Positions 46,424-56,650 of a stretch of DNA of 64,000 nucleotides are shown in pieces. A program made the translations under genes and the position numbers. Within the stretch, counting starts at the first letter, position 1. The number at the start of each line of letters is the position of its first letter. Under the pieces are notes generated by a model. The model was not told where the DNA came from. It did no database searches and worked only from the letters and a program-made list of their open reading frames with translations. Source of the DNA: Burkholderia stabilis (GTDB lineage: Bacteria; Pseudomonadota; Gammaproteobacteria; Burkholderiales; Burkholderiaceae); assembly GCF_001742165.1 (NCBI RefSeq), contig NZ_CP016443.1, positions 3,224,001 to 3,288,000 on the forward strand, written 5' to 3'.

Positions 46424-47158
46424 TTGAGAGAAATTATTCCCATCCACGATTCGCTGGCACGCTGGCTGCCGCAGGCGGCGCTCGTCGCCGCGGCCGTCGC
46501 GCTGTCGGGCTGTACGCTGACGCCGTGGACCGACAACTGGCAGACGGCGCGTCCATCCGCGCCGACTTCGGCCGCGACGCCGGGCGTGATCGCCGGCTAT
46601 TACCGCGTGAACCCGGGCGACACGCTCGCGGGCATCGCGGGCGCCTACGGGCAGCGCGTGCAGGACGTGGCCAGCTGGAACCACATGGCGCCGACCGACG
46701 CCGTGTCGCCCGGCCAGGTGCTGCGCGTCGCGCCGCCGCCTGCCGCGACGTCGCTCGGGCAGCCGCCCGCGCAGGCCGCGCAGCCGGGCTCGCTCGCATG
46801 GCCGGCCACGGGCATCGTCGCGACGCCGTTTACGGCTGGCAAGACCCGCGGCATCGTGATCGCCGCATCCGGCGCCGACCATTCGGTGCGGGCCGCAGCC
46901 AACGGGCGCGTGGTCTATGCCGGGTCCGGCGTGAAGGCCTACGGCCCGCTCGTGATCCTGAAGCATGACAACGGGCTCATCACGGCCTACGGGCACAACG
47001 GCAAACTGCTCGTCAACGAAGGCGACGCGGTGCGCCAGGGCCAGCCGGTCGCTGAAATGGGCACCGACACGAACGGCCGTTCGACGTTCGAGTTCGAAGT
47101 CCGCCAGAACGGCAAGGTCGTCGACCCGATGAACTTCCTGCCGCGCAACGGCGGCTGA
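46424..47158 (+). CDS. LysM-M23 peptidoglycan hydrolase-like lipoprotein (NlpD/EnvC type)
   Basis: 244 residues from a TTG at 46424, with GGGAGGA just before it. Lipobox VALSGCTLTP. LysM domain (YYRVNPGDTLAGIAGAYGQR, then WNHMAPTDAVSPGQVLRV, about 60-105), then a C-terminal LytM/M23 domain (TRGIVIAASGADHSVRAAAN through LITAYGHNGKLLVNEGDAV). The metal-binding HxxxD and HxH residues are not fully kept (only GHN seen where HLH is expected), so it is more likely a non-catalytic activator of amidases such as NlpD than an active protease. Confidence 0.88.
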   Translation: MREIIPIHDSLARWLPQAALVAAAVALSGCTLTPWTDNWQTARPSAPTSAATPGVIAGYYRVNPGDTLAGIAGAYGQRVQDVASWNHMAPTDAVSPGQVLRVAPPPAATSLGQPPAQAAQPGSLAWPATGIVATPFTAGKTRGIVIAASGADHSVRAAANGRVVYAGSGVKAYGPLVILKHDNGLITAYGHNGKLLVNEGDAVRQGQPVAEMGTDTNGRSTFEFEVRQNGKVVDPMNFLPRNGG

Positions 47159-47205
47159 CAGGCCGCATTGCCGCGTGTGCGCCGCCCGGCGCACACGCTT
47201 GGCGC

Positions 47206-47844
47206 TCATCCTTCCTTGAACGTCGCGGCGCTGGACTGTCTCGCATGATTGCCGAGCCAGCGGATGCCGAGCGCGAGCGCCGCCGCGCCGAGCGCGATCA
47301 GCGAACACTGGATGGCCACCGGCAGGTAGCCGTGCGGCCGCGGATCGACGAACGGATACGGATACCAGTTCTCCAGCGCGCCGCGCACGAGCGTATAGCC
47401 GAGATAGACGACCGGAAAACCGAGCCACGCGAACGCGCTGCGCCGCGGGATCGGCGAGCGCGGCTCCACGTACAGCCAGTCACATAGCATGACGAGCGGC
47501 ACGATCCGGTGCAGTACCCAGTTGTTGAACGCCGGCGTGACGTGGCGCAGCGCATCGAGCCGCGCGAGCAGGAGTTCGTAGACGATCGCGGTGATCAGCA
47601 CGTACAGCACGGCGGCGCCGCGCATCGATTCGTAGCGGGCAGAGCCGGGGCGCGCGATGCGCCAGAGCCCCGCGGCCAGGATCATCGCCGCATAGAGGCT
47701 GCTCAGTTGCGTGAAGTAGCTGAGGAAGTTGCCGAGCTGAAACGCGGGCATGCCCCAGTAGCCGGCGATGCTGTGCAGCGTCGTGGACACCGCGAGCAAC
47801 GCGGCGGTCAGCCGGTAGGCCGAAACGAAGAACGCCTTGCTCAT
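47206..47844 (-). CDS. Pr6Pr-type integral membrane protein
   Basis: 212 residues with six membrane segments, such as RLTAALLAVSTTLHSIAGYW, LSYFTQLSSLYAAMILAAGL and ALENWYPYPFVDPRPHGYLP, the last being the family signature between helices. Function unknown. ATG at 47844 chosen; an in-frame ATG at 47877 is possible. It is followed closely on the other side by the cytochrome b561 gene. Confidence 0.85.
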   Translation of the reverse strand: MSKAFFVSAYRLTAALLAVSTTLHSIAGYWGMPAFQLGNFLSYFTQLSSLYAAMILAAGLWRIARPGSARYESMRGAAVLYVLITAIVYELLLARLDALRHVTPAFNNWVLHRIVPLVMLCDWLYVEPRSPIPRRSAFAWLGFPVVYLGYTLVRGALENWYPYPFVDPRPHGYLPVAIQCSLIALGAAALALGIRWLGNHARQSSAATFKEG

Positions 47845-48071
47845 GATGCGCGCGCAACGTCGACACCAAAGCTTCATCCTGCCACAGCCGTTTTCGCGCG
47901 CGATGCGGATTTTCCATATGACGTACCCGGTGCGGCGCGCGTTGACGATTCGTCCGATATTTGACCGCACCGCGAAAAACCGGACGCCCGTGCGGCTACA
48001 ATCGTGGCAGCTTTGCCGGGCGCAGGCCGGTGCGGCGTTCGCCCATCCCCGCATACAACACGAGACGAAGC

Positions 48072-48608
48072 ATGAAAAACATCCTCGCGAAACAGACGCG
48101 CTACAGCTCGCCCGCGATCTTCTTCCATTGGGCCGTCTTCGTGCTGGTGGCGCTGGCCTACCTGGCCATCGAGATCCGCGGCCCGAAGGGCAGCGACAGC
48201 CGTGTGTTCTGGATGAACGTGCACCTCACCGCGGGCACGTTCGTGCTCGTGCTGTCGGTGCTGCGCGTGCTGTGGCGGATCGTGAGCCGTGTGCCGGACG
48301 CCATTCAGCAGGCGGCGGTGCTGCGCTGGCTGTCGAAGCTCGCGCATGTCGCGCTCTACGTGTTCATCATCGCGCAGCCGCTGCTCGGCATCATGATGAT
48401 CAACCTGGGCGGCAAGCCGGTGTCGCTCGACTGGCTCGGCCTGTCGTTCACGCTGTTCGGCCCCGACAAGGCGCTGCGGCCGACGATCAAGGAAGCGCAC
48501 GAACTGATCGGCAACGCGTTCTACTTCGTGATCGGCCTGCATGCGCTCGCCGCGCTGTACCACCATTTCATCCGGCGCGACAACGTGCTGCGGCGCATGG
48601 CGCCCTGA
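48072..48608 (+). CDS. Cytochrome b561 family membrane protein
   Basis: 178 residues, four membrane helices. Haem-ligand histidines in FFHWAVFVLVALAYL, MNVHLTAGTFVLVL, KLAHVALYVFIIAQPLLG and NAFYFVIGLHALAALYHHF. The family moves electrons from ubiquinol to periplasmic acceptors or to superoxide. Ends in the HFIRRDNVLRRM typical of the type. Followed by a strong hairpin. Confidence 0.93.
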   Translation: MKNILAKQTRYSSPAIFFHWAVFVLVALAYLAIEIRGPKGSDSRVFWMNVHLTAGTFVLVLSVLRVLWRIVSRVPDAIQQAAVLRWLSKLAHVALYVFIIAQPLLGIMMINLGGKPVSLDWLGLSFTLFGPDKALRPTIKEAHELIGNAFYFVIGLHALAALYHHFIRRDNVLRRMAP

Positions 48609-48635
48609 TCGCCGCACTCTCCACGCGCGCAGCAG

Positions 48636-48680
48636 GCGAGGGCGCATGGTTGCGTTGACAACCATGCGCCCTCGCTTCGT
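48636..48680 (+). terminator. 17-bp hairpin after cytochrome b561 gene
   Basis: GCGAGGGCGCATGGTTG (48636-48652) pairs perfectly with CAACCATGCGCCCTCGC (48659-48675), followed by TTCGTTT. Confidence 0.8.
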
Positions 48681-48764
48681 TTACCGTCATGCGCGGCTGG
48701 TCATCGCGGCGAACATTCTGTAACATCTCGGCTGCTTTTACATTCCCCTTACTCGCCGCCGCGC

Positions 48765-49133
48765 ATGCTGCACCGACATCGTCACCTGACCGCCTGGCTT
48801 GGCGTGCTCGCGATCTGGTTCGCGATCGCGGCGCCGCTGGTGTCGCAGTGGCGCGCAGCGCAAGCAGCCACCCCTGACGCGATCGTCTGCAGTGCAGAGC
48901 ACGGCGCACATCGGTCGCCCGATGCGGGCCGCATGCACGATCACGCGTTGCATCTCGACGCGTGCGGTTACTGCGGCTTCTTCGCGCACAGTCCCGCGAT
49001 CGGCGCGCCTGCGGCCGCCTCATTCGCTTCCGTTTCCGTCGTTTCCGTTTCCGCCGCCGCGCCGCGTGCCGTCGCGGCGCATGCCGACCGCTATCCGCGC
49101 GCGTATCCACGCGCACCGCCCGAGCGCGCCTGA
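48765..49133 (+). CDS. DUF2946 copper-associated exported protein
   Basis: 122 residues with an N-terminal hydrophobic signal (LTAWLGVLAIWFAIAAPLVS). It has the DUF2946 metal-like motif DACGYCGFFAH with many histidines just before it (HDHALHLD). The C-terminal part is Ala/Ser/Val-rich and membrane-like. Genes of this family often sit beside TonB-dependent copper receptors, as here (83 bases upstream of one). It may bind copper in the envelope, which is inferred. Confidence 0.82.
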   Translation: MLHRHRHLTAWLGVLAIWFAIAAPLVSQWRAAQAATPDAIVCSAEHGAHRSPDAGRMHDHALHLDACGYCGFFAHSPAIGAPAAASFASVSVVSVSAAAPRAVAAHADRYPRAYPRAPPERA

Positions 49134-49216
49134 CGCGCTTCTTTCCGTTCTTTTTATCGCCGATATCCGTGTAGCCCGTCGAGGCTGCGTGGAGGGCGTC
49201 ACTCGGGCTTTCGATC

Positions 49217-51349
49217 ATGACCAATTTCCAGTTGCGTGCGCCGCGGGCGTCACGCAATGCCGGCGCGCGCCGTATGCCGCGCATGCTGAAACTTACCGTT
49301 CCTGCGCTGGCTGTCGGCGCGCTGGCCGCGACCGCCGCCGCAGCCGAAACGGCGCGCGCCCCCGGCGCACCTGCGGATGACACGACCATGCTGCTGCCAC
49401 CCGTCGAGGTCGTCGCATCGCCGCTGACGACGCCGCTCGTCGTCGTCACCGATCCGAAGGCGCCGCGCCAGCCGCTGCCCGCCAGCGACGGCGCGGATTA
49501 CCTGAAGACGATTCCCGGTTTCACGTCGATCCGCAGCGGCGGCACGAACGGCGACCCCGTGCTGCGCGGGATGTTCGGCTCGCGGCTGAATATCCTGGCG
49601 AACGGGATGCCGACGCTCGGCGCGTGCCCGAACCGGATGGACGCGCCGACTTCGTACATCGCGCCGGAAAGCTACGACAAGGTCACGGTCGTGAAGGGGC
49701 CGCAGACCGTGCTCTACGGCCCGGGCGCGTCGGCCGGCACCGTGCTGTTCGAACGCGTGACGCCGCGTTTCGACAAGCCGGGCATGCGTTTCGACGGCAG
49801 CCTCGTCGGCGGCTCGTTCGGGCGCAACGACCAGAACATCGACGTGACGGCCGGCACGCCGGACGTCTACGGCCGCGTGACCGCGAACCACGCGCATTCG
49901 CAGGACTACAAGGACGGCAACGGCAACACGGTGCCGTCGCAGTGGGACAAATGGAACGCCGATGCGGCGCTCGGCTGGACGCCCGACGACCATACGCGCG
50001 TCGAACTGACGGCCGGCACGGGCGACGGCTACGCGAAGTACGCGGGGCGCGGGATGGACGGCGCGCATTTCCGCCGCGAGACGTTCGGCCTGTCGTTCGA
50101 CAAGCGGCATCTCGGCGACGTGCTCGACCGGATCGAAGCGCGCGTGTACTACAACGAAGCCGACCACGTGATGGACAACTACACGTTGCGGCAGCCCGAT
50201 CCGACCAGCAGCATGCCGATGCGGATGGCGGCGGAGGTGCGGCGCCGCACGTTCGGTGCGCGCGCGGCCGCGACGTTCCGGTTCGGCGACGACTTCAAGC
50301 TCGTGACGGGCGTCGATGCGCAATCGAACCGGCTCGATTCGCGCTCGGCGATGGGCCGGCAGAACTACGGCGACCAGCCGTGGGATGCGCAGGCGGCGAT
50401 GTGGAACGCAGGAGTGTTCGGCGAGCTGACGTGGTACGCGAGCGAAGTCTCGCGCGTGATCGGCGGCGCGCGTATCGACTATGCGAGCGCACGCGACAAG
50501 CGCGCGACGACGAGCGGCATGATGATGAGCAAGCCGAATCCGACCTTCGACGACGATCGCGCGCGCGTGCTGCCAAGCGGCTTCGTGCGCTACGAGCGCG
50601 ACCTGGCGGCGCTGCCCGTCACGTGGTACGCAGGGATCGGTCATGCGCAGCGCTATCCCGACTACTGGGAGCTGTTCTCCGCGAATCGCGGGCCGGCCGG
50701 CTCGGTCAACGCGTTCTCCGCGGTACAGCCCGAAAAGACCACGCAGATCGACATCGGCGTGCAATACAAGAGCGACCGGTTCGACGCGTGGGTGTCGGCC
50801 TACGCGGGCTACGTGCAGGACTTCATCCTGTTCAACTACTCGGCCGGCATGATGGGCGCGACCACGCAGGCGACCAACGTCAACGCGCAGATCATGGGCG
50901 GCGAAGCGGGCGTGTCGTGGCGGCCGGTTGCGCCGCTGCGCGTCGAGACCTCGCTCGCGTACGCGTGGGGGCGCAACGTGGCGAGCGGCGATCCGCTGCC
51001 GCAGATGCCGCCGCTCGAGGCGCGCTTCGGGCTCGAATACACGCGCGGCGCATGGTCGGCTGGCGGCCTGTGGCGGATCGTTGCGCCGCAGCATCGTTAT
51101 GCACTGAACGAGGGCAACGTGGTCGGCAAGGACTTCGGCCCGAGCGCCGGATTCGGCGTGCTGTCGCTGCATACGCAGTACAACGTGAGCAAGACCGTGC
51201 AGATCTCGATCGGCGTCGACAACGTGCTGAACAAGGCTTACACCGAGCATCTGAACCTCGCCGGCAACGCGGGCTTCGGGTATCCGGCGAACGCGCCGGT
51301 GATGGAGCCGGGCCGTACCGCATGGCTGCGCGTGAGCGCGAAGCTGTAA
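49217..51349 (+). CDS. TonB-dependent copper receptor (OprC/NosA-like)
   Basis: 710 residues. Signal peptide, plug domain (LPASDGADYLKTIPGFTSIR, MFGSRLNILANGMPTLGACP, NRMDAPTSYIAPESYDKVTV, KGPQTVLYGPGASAGTV), and a 22-strand barrel that ends in an aromatic-poor RVSAKL. The phrase GACPNRMDAPTSY is typical of copper receptors of the OprC family. Met-rich loops (SMPMRMAAE, SGMMMSKPN) could bind copper. It likely brings copper complexes across the outer membrane using TonB. It forms a probable operon with the DUF2946 gene. Confidence 0.92.
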   Translation: MTNFQLRAPRASRNAGARRMPRMLKLTVPALAVGALAATAAAAETARAPGAPADDTTMLLPPVEVVASPLTTPLVVVTDPKAPRQPLPASDGADYLKTIPGFTSIRSGGTNGDPVLRGMFGSRLNILANGMPTLGACPNRMDAPTSYIAPESYDKVTVVKGPQTVLYGPGASAGTVLFERVTPRFDKPGMRFDGSLVGGSFGRNDQNIDVTAGTPDVYGRVTANHAHSQDYKDGNGNTVPSQWDKWNADAALGWTPDDHTRVELTAGTGDGYAKYAGRGMDGAHFRRETFGLSFDKRHLGDVLDRIEARVYYNEADHVMDNYTLRQPDPTSSMPMRMAAEVRRRTFGARAAATFRFGDDFKLVTGVDAQSNRLDSRSAMGRQNYGDQPWDAQAAMWNAGVFGELTWYASEVSRVIGGARIDYASARDKRATTSGMMMSKPNPTFDDDRARVLPSGFVRYERDLAALPVTWYAGIGHAQRYPDYWELFSANRGPAGSVNAFSAVQPEKTTQIDIGVQYKSDRFDAWVSAYAGYVQDFILFNYSAGMMGATTQATNVNAQIMGGEAGVSWRPVAPLRVETSLAYAWGRNVASGDPLPQMPPLEARFGLEYTRGAWSAGGLWRIVAPQHRYALNEGNVVGKDFGPSAGFGVLSLHTQYNVSKTVQISIGVDNVLNKAYTEHLNLAGNAGFGYPANAPVMEPGRTAWLRVSAKL

Positions 51350-51389
51350 CGCGTTGCGCGTGTGCGTTGCAGCATGCGCGCGCATGAAT

Positions 51390-51417
51390 GCGGCCCCGCC
51401 CGAACGGGCGGGCCGCG
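51390..51417 (+). terminator. GC-rich hairpin after the copper receptor gene
   Basis: GCGGCCCCGCCCG pairs with CGGGCGGGCCGC with one mismatch around AA. There is no T run, so it may be a weak or Rho-aided terminator. Confidence 0.5.
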
Positions 51418-51471
51418 TCAAGCGATTAGAGAACCGTGTCTAGTCAGGGCGCAAACGTTCGCGACTCGTGA

Positions 51472-52662
<1,191 letters not shown>

Positions 52663-52665
52663 TCG

Positions 52666-53700
52666 ATGACCGCACGTGAAGGGCGCGCGCCGCTGGCGCG
52701 GCGCGCTGTGGTCTATGGTGTCGTGGGGCTGGCGGCGATCGCCGGTGCCGCGATGTGGAGCGGTGCAGGATGGCATCGCGGCACGGGGGCGGCCGGCGTG
52801 TCGCAGGATGCGGCGCCGGTCGACGGCGTGCCTGCGGCGGCGCCGCAGGCCGCCGTGCCGGCAAGCGCGGGCCTGCCGTCGTCGCTCGCCGGTTCCAGCG
52901 CGCCGCGGTTGCCGCTCGATGCGGGCGGCCATCTCGCGAAGTCGCGCGCGGTGCGCGATTTCTTCGACTATTGCCTGACCGCGCAGAGCGATCTGAGTGC
53001 GGCCGCGCTCGATGCGCTCGTCGTGCGCGAGATCGCCGCGCAGCTCGACGGCACGGTCGCGCAGGTCGAGGCGCTCGACGTTTGGCACCGGTATCGCGCG
53101 TATCTCGACGCGCTCGCGAAATTGCGCGACGCCGGCGCGGTCGACAAGTCCGACCTGGGCGCGCTGCAACTCGCGCTCGACCAGCGCGCGTCGATCGCGT
53201 ATCGCACGCTCGGCGACTGGAGCCAGCCGTTCTTCGGCGCGGAGCAGTGGCGGCAGCGCTACGACCTCGCGCGGCTGAAGATTGCACAGGATCGCACGCT
53301 GACGGATGCGCAGAAGGCCGAGCGGCTCGCGGCGCTCGAGCAGCAGATGCCGGCCGACGAGCGCGCCGCGCAGCAGCGTGTCGAGAAACAGCGGGCTGCG
53401 ATCGACCAGATCGCGCAACTGCAGAAGAGCGGGGCGACGCCCGACGCGATGCGTGCGCAACTGACGCAGACGCTCGGGCCCGAGGCCGCCGCGCGCGTCG
53501 CGCAGATGCAGCAGGACGACGCATCGTGGCAGAGCCGCTACACGGACTATGCGGCACAGCGCGCGCAGATCGAATCGGCCGGCCTGTCGCCGCAGGATCG
53601 CGACACGCAGATTGCCGCGCTGCGGCAGCGCGTGTTCACGAAACCCGGCGAAGCCGTGCGCGCGGCGTCGCTCGATCGCGGGGCGGGCAGCGCGCAGTAA
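52666..53700 (+). CDS. Lipase-specific foldase (lifase)
   Basis: 344 residues. An N-terminal membrane anchor (AVVYGVVGLAAIAGAAMWSG), an Ala/Pro-rich variable linker (about 40-75), and the helical foldase domain. The signature RAVRDFFDYCLTA matches the RxxFDY(F/C)LSA motif essential for lipase activation. Long helical stretches follow (VEALDVWHRYRAYLDALAKL, DAQKAERLAALEQQMPADER). It holds LipA in the periplasm until folded. Tight coupling to lipA supports the pairing. Confidence 0.96.
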   Translation: MTAREGRAPLARRAVVYGVVGLAAIAGAAMWSGAGWHRGTGAAGVSQDAAPVDGVPAAAPQAAVPASAGLPSSLAGSSAPRLPLDAGGHLAKSRAVRDFFDYCLTAQSDLSAAALDALVVREIAAQLDGTVAQVEALDVWHRYRAYLDALAKLRDAGAVDKSDLGALQLALDQRASIAYRTLGDWSQPFFGAEQWRQRYDLARLKIAQDRTLTDAQKAERLAALEQQMPADERAAQQRVEKQRAAIDQIAQLQKSGATPDAMRAQLTQTLGPEAAARVAQMQQDDASWQSRYTDYAAQRAQIESAGLSPQDRDTQIAALRQRVFTKPGEAVRAASLDRGAGSAQ

Positions 53701-53722
53701 CGCGGACGGCGTGTGACCGAGC

Positions 53723-55255
53723 CTATGCCGCGCGCGTGATGTCCCGAGGCAGATGTTGCTCGATGGTTTGCGCGAGCGTGTCGAACGCCGGGCCGATGCC
53801 TTCGTGCGCGACGCACGCATAGCCGAGCAGCAGGCCGCGCTGCGCGCTGTCGAGGTTGCTGTAGTAGCTCGTGAGCGGGCGCACGATCACGCCCGCGTCG
53901 AACGCGCTCTGCGTGACGGCGCGATCGTCGCATGCGTCGGGCAGGCCGAGCACCAGATGCAGGCCGGCCTCGTCGCCCATCACCGGCAGCGCGTCGCCGA
54001 AGCGCGTGCGGATCGCGTCGATCATCAGTTGCCGGCGCTCGCCGTACAGCGTGCGCATCCTTCTCACGTGCGAAGTCAGGTGGCCGTCCATGATGAATTC
54101 GGCGAGCACGGCCTGCTGCATCAGCTGGCCTTCGCGATACAGCTCCGACAGCCCGGTGCGGAACGTGTCGACCAGATGCTCGGGCACGACCATGTAGCCC
54201 ATCCGCAGGCCGGGGAACAGCATCTTGCCGAGGCTGCCGACGTAGATCACGCGGCCGCCCTCGTCGAGCCCCTGCAGCGACGCGAGCGGGCGGCTGCCGT
54301 AGCGGAATTCGCTGTCGTAGTCGTCCTCGATGATCCAGCAGCGGTGCTGGCGCGCGTATTCGAGCAGCATCCGGCGCCGCGCGAGACTCATCACCATCCC
54401 GAGCGGGTACTGATGCGACGGCGTGACGAGCACGAGCCGCGGCGGATGCTGCATGTCGCTGGCGCGCGGGTCGAGCCCCTCCTGGTCGACCGGCACCGGC
54501 GCGAGCGTGAGGCCGGCCGCCTGCAGGACGCTGCGCACGCCCCAGTAGCACGGTTCCTCGACCCACGCGCGATCGCCGATGTCGGCGAGCAGCCGCACCG
54601 CGAGATCGATCGACTGGTGGATGCCCGTCGTGATGATCACCTGGTCGGGAGAGCATTTGACCGAACGCGCGACGCGCAGGTAATCGGCGAGCGCGCGCCG
54701 CAGCGGGCGGTAGCCGCCGCCCGGCGCATAGGTCAGCAGCTCCGGGTTCGCCTCCTTCCACAGCCGCGCCTGCAGGCGGCTCCACGTGCGGCTCGGAAAT
54801 TCCGACACGTCCGGCACCCCCGGCATGAATGCCCCCCACTGGCGCCGCGACACGCCCGCGTGCTCGATCAGCCGGCGGCCGCGCATCGAGAGGCTGTCCT
54901 GCATGTCCGGTGCCTCCGGCTGCGCGGGCGCATCGGCGCCGGACGGCGGCTGCGCGGCGCCCGGCGCGCGGATCACGGCCGCGTCCGGCCGCGTGTCGGC
55001 CACGTAGGTGCCGCTGCCGGTCGTCGTCAGCACGTAGCCTTCGGCCGTCAACTGGTCGTACACGTGCAGCACGGTATTGCGCGCGATCGACAGGTCGGCC
55101 GCGAGCGTCCGCGAACTCGGCAATTTCGTCCCTGGCCCCAATTCGCCGGTCAGGATGGCCTGCTGCATGAGTTGCAGCAACTGCCGGTACATCGGCTCGG
55201 ACGAGCCTCGGTCGAGCCGGGCGGAGAGCCAGTCGGCAAGGATCACGGTATCCAA
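53723..55255 (-). CDS. MocR-type regulator, divergent from an ABC transporter
   Basis: 510 residues from a TTG at 55255 with AGGA five bases upstream (a GTG at 55246 is possible). Winged helix (YRQLLQLMQQAILTGELGPG, then SSRTLAADLSIARNTVLHVY), linker, and aminotransferase-like domain with SHQYPLGMVMSLARRR, EDDYDSEFRYGSRP and the PLP-lysine region VIYVGSLGKMLFPGLRMGYM. It is a paralogue of the MocR at 18221. Effector may be a polyamine- or GABA-like amine bound with PLP. It is read away from the ABC operon, its likely target. Confidence 0.94.
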   Translation of the reverse strand: MDTVILADWLSARLDRGSSEPMYRQLLQLMQQAILTGELGPGTKLPSSRTLAADLSIARNTVLHVYDQLTAEGYVLTTTGSGTYVADTRPDAAVIRAPGAAQPPSGADAPAQPEAPDMQDSLSMRGRRLIEHAGVSRRQWGAFMPGVPDVSEFPSRTWSRLQARLWKEANPELLTYAPGGGYRPLRRALADYLRVARSVKCSPDQVIITTGIHQSIDLAVRLLADIGDRAWVEEPCYWGVRSVLQAAGLTLAPVPVDQEGLDPRASDMQHPPRLVLVTPSHQYPLGMVMSLARRRMLLEYARQHRCWIIEDDYDSEFRYGSRPLASLQGLDEGGRVIYVGSLGKMLFPGLRMGYMVVPEHLVDTFRTGLSELYREGQLMQQAVLAEFIMDGHLTSHVRRMRTLYGERRQLMIDAIRTRFGDALPVMGDEAGLHLVLGLPDACDDRAVTQSAFDAGVIVRPLTSYYSNLDSAQRGLLLGYACVAHEGIGPAFDTLAQTIEQHLPRDITRAA

Positions 55256-55257
55256 AG

Positions 55258-55300
55258 TGGTCCTACTTGGAATATTGAAATGGTTCCCTAGTATAGAACC
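55258..55300. promoter_or_regulatory. Candidate operator between MocR and ABC operon
   Basis: GGTTC (55282-55286) and GAACC (55296-55300) form an inverted repeat with a 9-base gap. TGGTCCTA (55258-55265) is an upstream half-site that resembles TGGTTCCCTA at 55281. Direct plus inverted half-sites are usual for MocR. Confidence 0.5.
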
Positions 55301-55466
55301 GTGCGCGCCGTATAGTGGCTCGCATCTCTCCGGAGAACGCCGGGCCGCCCCGGGTTTTCCGCCCCGAAGGAAGTTGCCTCGGGGTGACTTCCTCGGGGGC
55401 CTGGCGCGCAGCGGCAGGTTGGGGGGCATTCATAAACGATTGGTGCGCAGCAAGGGGACAGGCACG

Positions 55467-56573
55467 ATGAAGTCCGATGATGTGATCGTCAGCTTTCGCG
55501 GCGTGCGGAAGACCTACGACGGCGAAACGCTGGTCGTCAAATCGCTCGACCTCGATATCCACCGCGGGGAATTCCTGACGCTGCTCGGGCCGTCGGGCTC
55601 CGGCAAGACGACCTGCCTGATGATGCTCGCCGGGTTCGAGTTCCCGACCGGCGGCGAGATCCGCCTCGACGGCGAACTGCTGAACAACGTGCCGCCGCAC
55701 AAGCGCAACATCGGCATGGTGTTCCAGAACTACGCGCTGTTCCCGCACCTGACGGTCGAGCAGAACGTCGCGTATCCGCTGACCGTGCGCAAGCTGCCCG
55801 CCGCCGAGCGCGCGGAGCGCGTCGCGCACGCGCTGAAGATGGTGCAGATGGAGCGCTTCGCGAAACGTTACCCGGCGCAGTTGTCGGGCGGCCAGCAGCA
55901 GCGCATCGCGCTGGCGCGGGCGCTCGTGTTCGAGCCGAAGCTGGTGCTGATGGACGAGCCGCTCGGCGCGCTCGACAAGCAGTTGCGCGAACACATGCAG
56001 TACGAACTGAAGGCGCTGCACGAAAAGCTCGGCGTGACGTTCGTGTACGTGACGCACGACCAGGGCGAGGCGCTGACGATGTCCGATCGTGTCGCCGTGT
56101 TCGACAAGGGCATCGTGCAGCAGCTCGACACCGTCGACCGCCTGTACGAATCGCCGTGCAATGAATTCGTCGCGAACTTCATCGGCGACAGCAACCGGCT
56201 GCGCGGCACCATCGCGCGCGTCGACGGCGAATTCTGCGAATTCCGGCTCGACGACGGCACGCAACTCGTCGGCCGCCGCATCGGCGACGCGGCCGAAGGC
56301 GCAGCGGCCGTCGCGTGCATCCGCCCCGAACGCATGAGCCTCGCCGCGCACGGTGCGAACGGCCACGCGCACGGCGCGGCCGCGAACCGCCTGACGGGCG
56401 AGGCGCGCAGCCTCATCTATTTCGGCGATCACGTGCGCATGCGCTGCGCGCTGCCCGGCCAGGACGAATGCTTCGTGAAGGTGCCGCTCGGCACCGGCGC
56501 GATCGATGCGTTCTCGCCCGGCGCGCCGGTCTCGCTGGCGTTCGCGCCCGAACACCTGCGCGTGTTCGCGTGA
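55467..56573 (+). CDS. Polyamine-type ABC transporter ATPase (PotA-like)
   Basis: 368 residues. Walker A GPSGSGKTT, Q-loop VFQNYALFPHLTV, signature LSGGQQQRIALARAL, Walker B LVLMDEPLGALDKQ, switch His in THDQGEAL, then a TOBE domain with an HGANGHAHGAAAN insertion. It powers import of a polyamine or related cation. ATG at 55467 follows AAGGGG. It is the first gene of a four-gene operon with a binding protein and two permeases. Confidence 0.95.
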   Translation: MKSDDVIVSFRGVRKTYDGETLVVKSLDLDIHRGEFLTLLGPSGSGKTTCLMMLAGFEFPTGGEIRLDGELLNNVPPHKRNIGMVFQNYALFPHLTVEQNVAYPLTVRKLPAAERAERVAHALKMVQMERFAKRYPAQLSGGQQQRIALARALVFEPKLVLMDEPLGALDKQLREHMQYELKALHEKLGVTFVYVTHDQGEALTMSDRVAVFDKGIVQQLDTVDRLYESPCNEFVANFIGDSNRLRGTIARVDGEFCEFRLDDGTQLVGRRIGDAAEGAAAVACIRPERMSLAAHGANGHAHGAAANRLTGEARSLIYFGDHVRMRCALPGQDECFVKVPLGTGAIDAFSPGAPVSLAFAPEHLRVFA

Positions 56574-56650
56574 GCAGGGTTTCCCCGATTTTCCGCAGCA
56601 CGTCGTCAACAACAACTGCCCACTTCCACCACGAGAGGAGAGGAACCATC

